Shown here: one piece after another, positions 5,532 to 7,325 of the stretch | Position numbering within the stretch: position 1 is the stretch's first letter | Layout of the letters: each line of letters starts with the position of its first letter | DNA from: JAUVKA01 sp964465145 | Lineage (GTDB): Bacteria > Bacteroidota > Bacteroidia > Bacteroidales > UBA12481 | Direction of reading: 5' to 3' | DNA: 7,325 nt | Assembly: GCA_964465145.1 (NCBI GenBank) | Contig: CAYXJR010000138.1 | Coordinates: forward strand, 1 to 7,325 | Notes under the pieces: model-generated | The model's database searches: none | Told to the model about the DNA's origin: nothing | What the model saw: the letters and a program-made list of their open reading frames with translations, nothing else | Program-made: the position numbers and the translations under genes

Positions 5532-5614
5532 AGAGAGATTGTCGATTTAGCTATTAATCAACATATTAACATCATATAGAAGGTGTATCGCTTTGCATAA
5601 TATTTTAGAATAAA

Positions 5615-6628
5615 TTAAAAACTTTTTAACCAATTAAGCATATTTTCATTGGTCTCCCAAACCGGGTTTTCTTTGGGAGTAACATCAACGTAAGCCTTTT
5701 CAATTGCTTCCCGCTTTTGTTTTGAATCAGCTCTGGCATATATTTCTGTCGTCTGGACAGATACATGTCCAAGAATATCCCTTATATACACCAGGTTTAC
5801 TCCAGCCTGCAGCAAATGCATTGCTTTTGAGCTGCGGATACAATGGCAACTTAATTTCTCGGGTATAAGCTTTGGGTTCATTTTTCTGGCTTTATCTGCA
5901 TATTTCAATAAAATATGAGTGATCCCCGCACGCGTTAATTTTTCATTACGGCTATTGAAAAACAAGGGATATGACCTTGCCTGCGGCCTTTGCAGATCAA
6001 ACTCGGTCAGGTAATTCCGCAAAATCTTGACCTGTTCTTCCAATAGAGGAACAATCCGGGTTTTATTACCCTTGCCAGTAATTTGTATTGTATATGGCTT
6101 GTCAAGGTGGATTGCCGATGGAGTCAGGTCTATCATTTCCTGTACCCGTGCTCCGGTATCGTACATAAGCGATAATAATGCCAGATTCCGACGCCCTCTT
6201 TTTGTGGTTATATCCGTTTGTTCAAGAAGCAACGTAATGCCGTCTATCGAGAGATACTTTAACGCTTTCTTCCTGGATTTTTTTACTTTGATAGACATGA
6301 TATCCTGATATTCATACAGGTTATCCGGGTTCTGGTATTGCACGTATTTGAAGAAGGAATGTAACGCTGCAAGTCGGAGGTTCCTTGTTGAATCACTACA
6401 TTTCCTTTCCGACTGTAGCCAATCCAGGAAATCAATAACTGAACCTTTGGTTATTGATTTCATACATAATTTCTCAGCCTTTATGTGTTTGACTTTATGC
6501 ATAAATGTTATAAAAAGAACAAAAGTATCCCGGTAAGCCATAATCGTATTGGAACTGCAACCCCGTTCATAAGACAGATATCTGGTTAAGAAGTCTGTCA
6601 GGTATTTAGAAAAATCAGTTGGTTTCAT
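5615..6628 (-). CDS. Tyrosine recombinase/integrase, third gene of a tandem set
   Basis: This 337-residue protein is a complete tyrosine recombinase that exchanges DNA strands through a 3'-phosphotyrosine link. The N-terminal SAM-like core-binding domain spans about 5-110 (FLTRYLSYERGCSSNTIMAY, then SDSTRNLRLAALHSFFKYVQ). The catalytic domain, about 120-305, has Arg161 (TGARVQEM), Lys186 in the beta hairpin (TGKGNKTR), His262 and Arg265 (HCIR), His288 (LGHVS) and the nucleophile Tyr297 (TTEIYARAD), so every key residue is present. A short C-terminal tail (PVWETNENMLNWLKSF) follows. The style matches the third recombinase (TnpC-like) of trio elements. Its ATG lies within the last codons of the upstream recombinase gene, overlapping by 14 bases, so the two are read from one message. 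The trio-position assignment is inferred. Confidence 0.92.
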   Translation of the reverse strand: MKPTDFSKYLTDFLTRYLSYERGCSSNTIMAYRDTFVLFITFMHKVKHIKAEKLCMKSITKGSVIDFLDWLQSERKCSDSTRNLRLAALHSFFKYVQYQNPDNLYEYQDIMSIKVKKSRKKALKYLSIDGITLLLEQTDITTKRGRRNLALLSLMYDTGARVQEMIDLTPSAIHLDKPYTIQITGKGNKTRIVPLLEEQVKILRNYLTEFDLQRPQARSYPLFFNSRNEKLTRAGITHILLKYADKARKMNPKLIPEKLSCHCIRSSKAMHLLQAGVNLVYIRDILGHVSVQTTEIYARADSKQKREAIEKAYVDVTPKENPVWETNENMLNWLKSF

Positions 6629-7259
6629 AGTTTTCTACATTAGGAAAAACGTTCAAACAAATCATATCAACATCTTTGAGCAGTCCCGGGTACATTACTG
6701 CAGTTAGCCTTACATAAGCATTTGTTGAGCTTAATGACTGGTGACCCAGATATGTAGACAGTACTGGTAAAGAGGTATACAGATCAATGCCGGATTCGGC
6801 CATTTTCGCCAATGCATGGCAGGAGAAAGTATGGCGAACATCATGGATCCTTGGTCCATGACCGTTTCCCTTGTAAGGTATTCCTGCGGCTTTGAGTACA
6901 AGCCGGAAATATCTGTGAAAAGTATGTGGCATACAGGCGGAACCATTCAGATTAATAAAGAATGGATGATCATTAGATTGCAGTACGGGAAGCTTTTCCT
7001 TATGATTGATATAGTCCTGACATACAGCCGAGAGGGATTCTGATATTGGGATCATACGATGCTTCTCGTTTTTGGAGTCTTTGACCACAATATAATTTTC
7101 AGTAAGGTTAACATCTTTGTTCTGAAGTGATAAAGCTTCTCCGATCCGAAGACCGGTACCATATAAAAGCCTGAGCAGAGCTGGTACAACGAAGATCATC
7201 GAGTTCATGATTCTCCTGGGTAAGACCAATGCATCTGCAGCATTAAAAATCAAGGTCAT
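6615..7259 (-). CDS. Tyrosine recombinase catalytic domain, N-terminus missing or out of frame
   Basis: The 214-residue frame holds a full tyrosine recombinase catalytic domain: Arg38 (TGLRIGEAL), Lys63 (DSKNEKHR), His139 and Arg142 (HDVRHTF), His172 (LGHQS) and Tyr182 (STNAYVR). It lacks the SAM-like N-terminal domain of about 100 residues that relatives carry. It resembles the second recombinase (TnpB-like) of trio clusters. The first ATG (7259) has no Shine-Dalgarno sequence and falls where a helix of the domain should already be running (KKEMTLIFNAADAL), so it is probably not the ancestral start. The frame above it is closed by a TAA at 7286-7284, while another frame reads up to the run of seven A residues just before the ATG. 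This suggests a frameshift, a truncation, or recoding. The gene overlaps the next recombinase by 14 bases. The catalytic call is firm; whether it is functional is open. Confidence 0.8.
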   Translation of the reverse strand: MTLIFNAADALVLPRRIMNSMIFVVPALLRLLYGTGLRIGEALSLQNKDVNLTENYIVVKDSKNEKHRMIPISESLSAVCQDYINHKEKLPVLQSNDHPFFINLNGSACMPHTFHRYFRLVLKAAGIPYKGNGHGPRIHDVRHTFSCHALAKMAESGIDLYTSLPVLSTYLGHQSLSSTNAYVRLTAVMYPGLLKDVDMICLNVFPNVENYETN

Positions 7260-7325
7260 TTCTTTTTTTGAACGGGTTTTACTTTACTAAACAACAGGTA
7301 TTCAATGATATAAGCCTATATTTTT

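Larger units (their letters stand above)
5532..7325 (-). mobile_element. Part of a tandem tyrosine-recombinase element (trio type)
   Basis: Two overlapping tyrosine recombinase genes on the minus strand fit the second and third genes of recombinase-in-trio (RIT) or Tn554-like clusters. In these, three different recombinases are read as one operon. The first gene would lie to the right of the window. The plus-strand side reaches into the truncated istB, and the AT-rich 5532-5614 stretch would then hold the element's end. I could not identify terminal inverted repeats, so the left border is an estimate. Composition is AT-rich, unlike the IS21-like element next to it. Confidence 0.5.

Noticed and set aside
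5521..5540. ATTATGTAAAGAGAG near the istB break resembles GATTGTAAAGACG of the 20-base repeat.
   Set aside because: Only a short interrupted stretch matches, in direct rather than inverted orientation, so it is not a credible right end.

Overview
The window looks like an accessory, mobile-element-rich stretch of a bacterial chromosome or plasmid, most likely from the Bacteroidota. The reasons are indirect: the genes outside the transposon are AT-rich, no start codon has a clear Shine-Dalgarno sequence, and the protein styles (a small excisionase-type helix-turn-helix protein next to a large unknown protein, and tandem tyrosine recombinases) are common in mobile regions of that phylum. No housekeeping gene or RNA gene is present to fix the taxon.

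Left part (1-2141). An AT-rich stretch of about 490 bases with no supportable gene is followed by a 330-residue protein of unknown function (489-1481). A terminator-like hairpin (1529-1559) and two palindromes (1578-1595 and 1602-1618) come next. A 96-residue winged-helix DNA-binding protein of the excisionase type (1621-1911) follows, with a small unknown gene (from 1914) two bases behind it. The small gene appears to be cut off near 2142 by the left end of a transposon.

Middle part (about 2142-5520). The base composition becomes visibly more GC-rich. Four same-strand genes form an IS21-like element with extra cargo: a small four-cysteine, strongly basic protein (2227-2694); a ParB-like DNA-binding protein with a GTG start (2766-3662); an IstA-type DDE transposase (3659-5122), whose ATG overlaps the ParB stop codon; and the N-terminal half of an IstB-type helper ATPase (5112-5531), which overlaps the transposase gene by 11 bases. 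Three copies of a 20-base repeat, spaced 78 and 80 bases apart, run through the end of the four-cysteine gene into the ParB leader. Two of them are translated in frame as the peptide IVKTYA and the third supplies the stop codon. A plausible but unproven reading is that the ParB-like protein or the transposase binds these sites, as a control region or as part of the transposition complex. The right end of the element and the second half of istB are absent, so this copy is probably immobile on its own.

Right part (5532-7325). Two tyrosine recombinase genes lie on the minus strand and overlap by 14 bases. The downstream one is full length and has the whole catalytic set. The upstream one has the catalytic domain only, and the reading frame breaks just above its first ATG. 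The arrangement fits the last two members of a three-recombinase cluster (the RIT or Tn554 type) whose first member would lie beyond the window. Insertion of that element, or a deletion tied to it, probably removed the right end of the IS21-like element.
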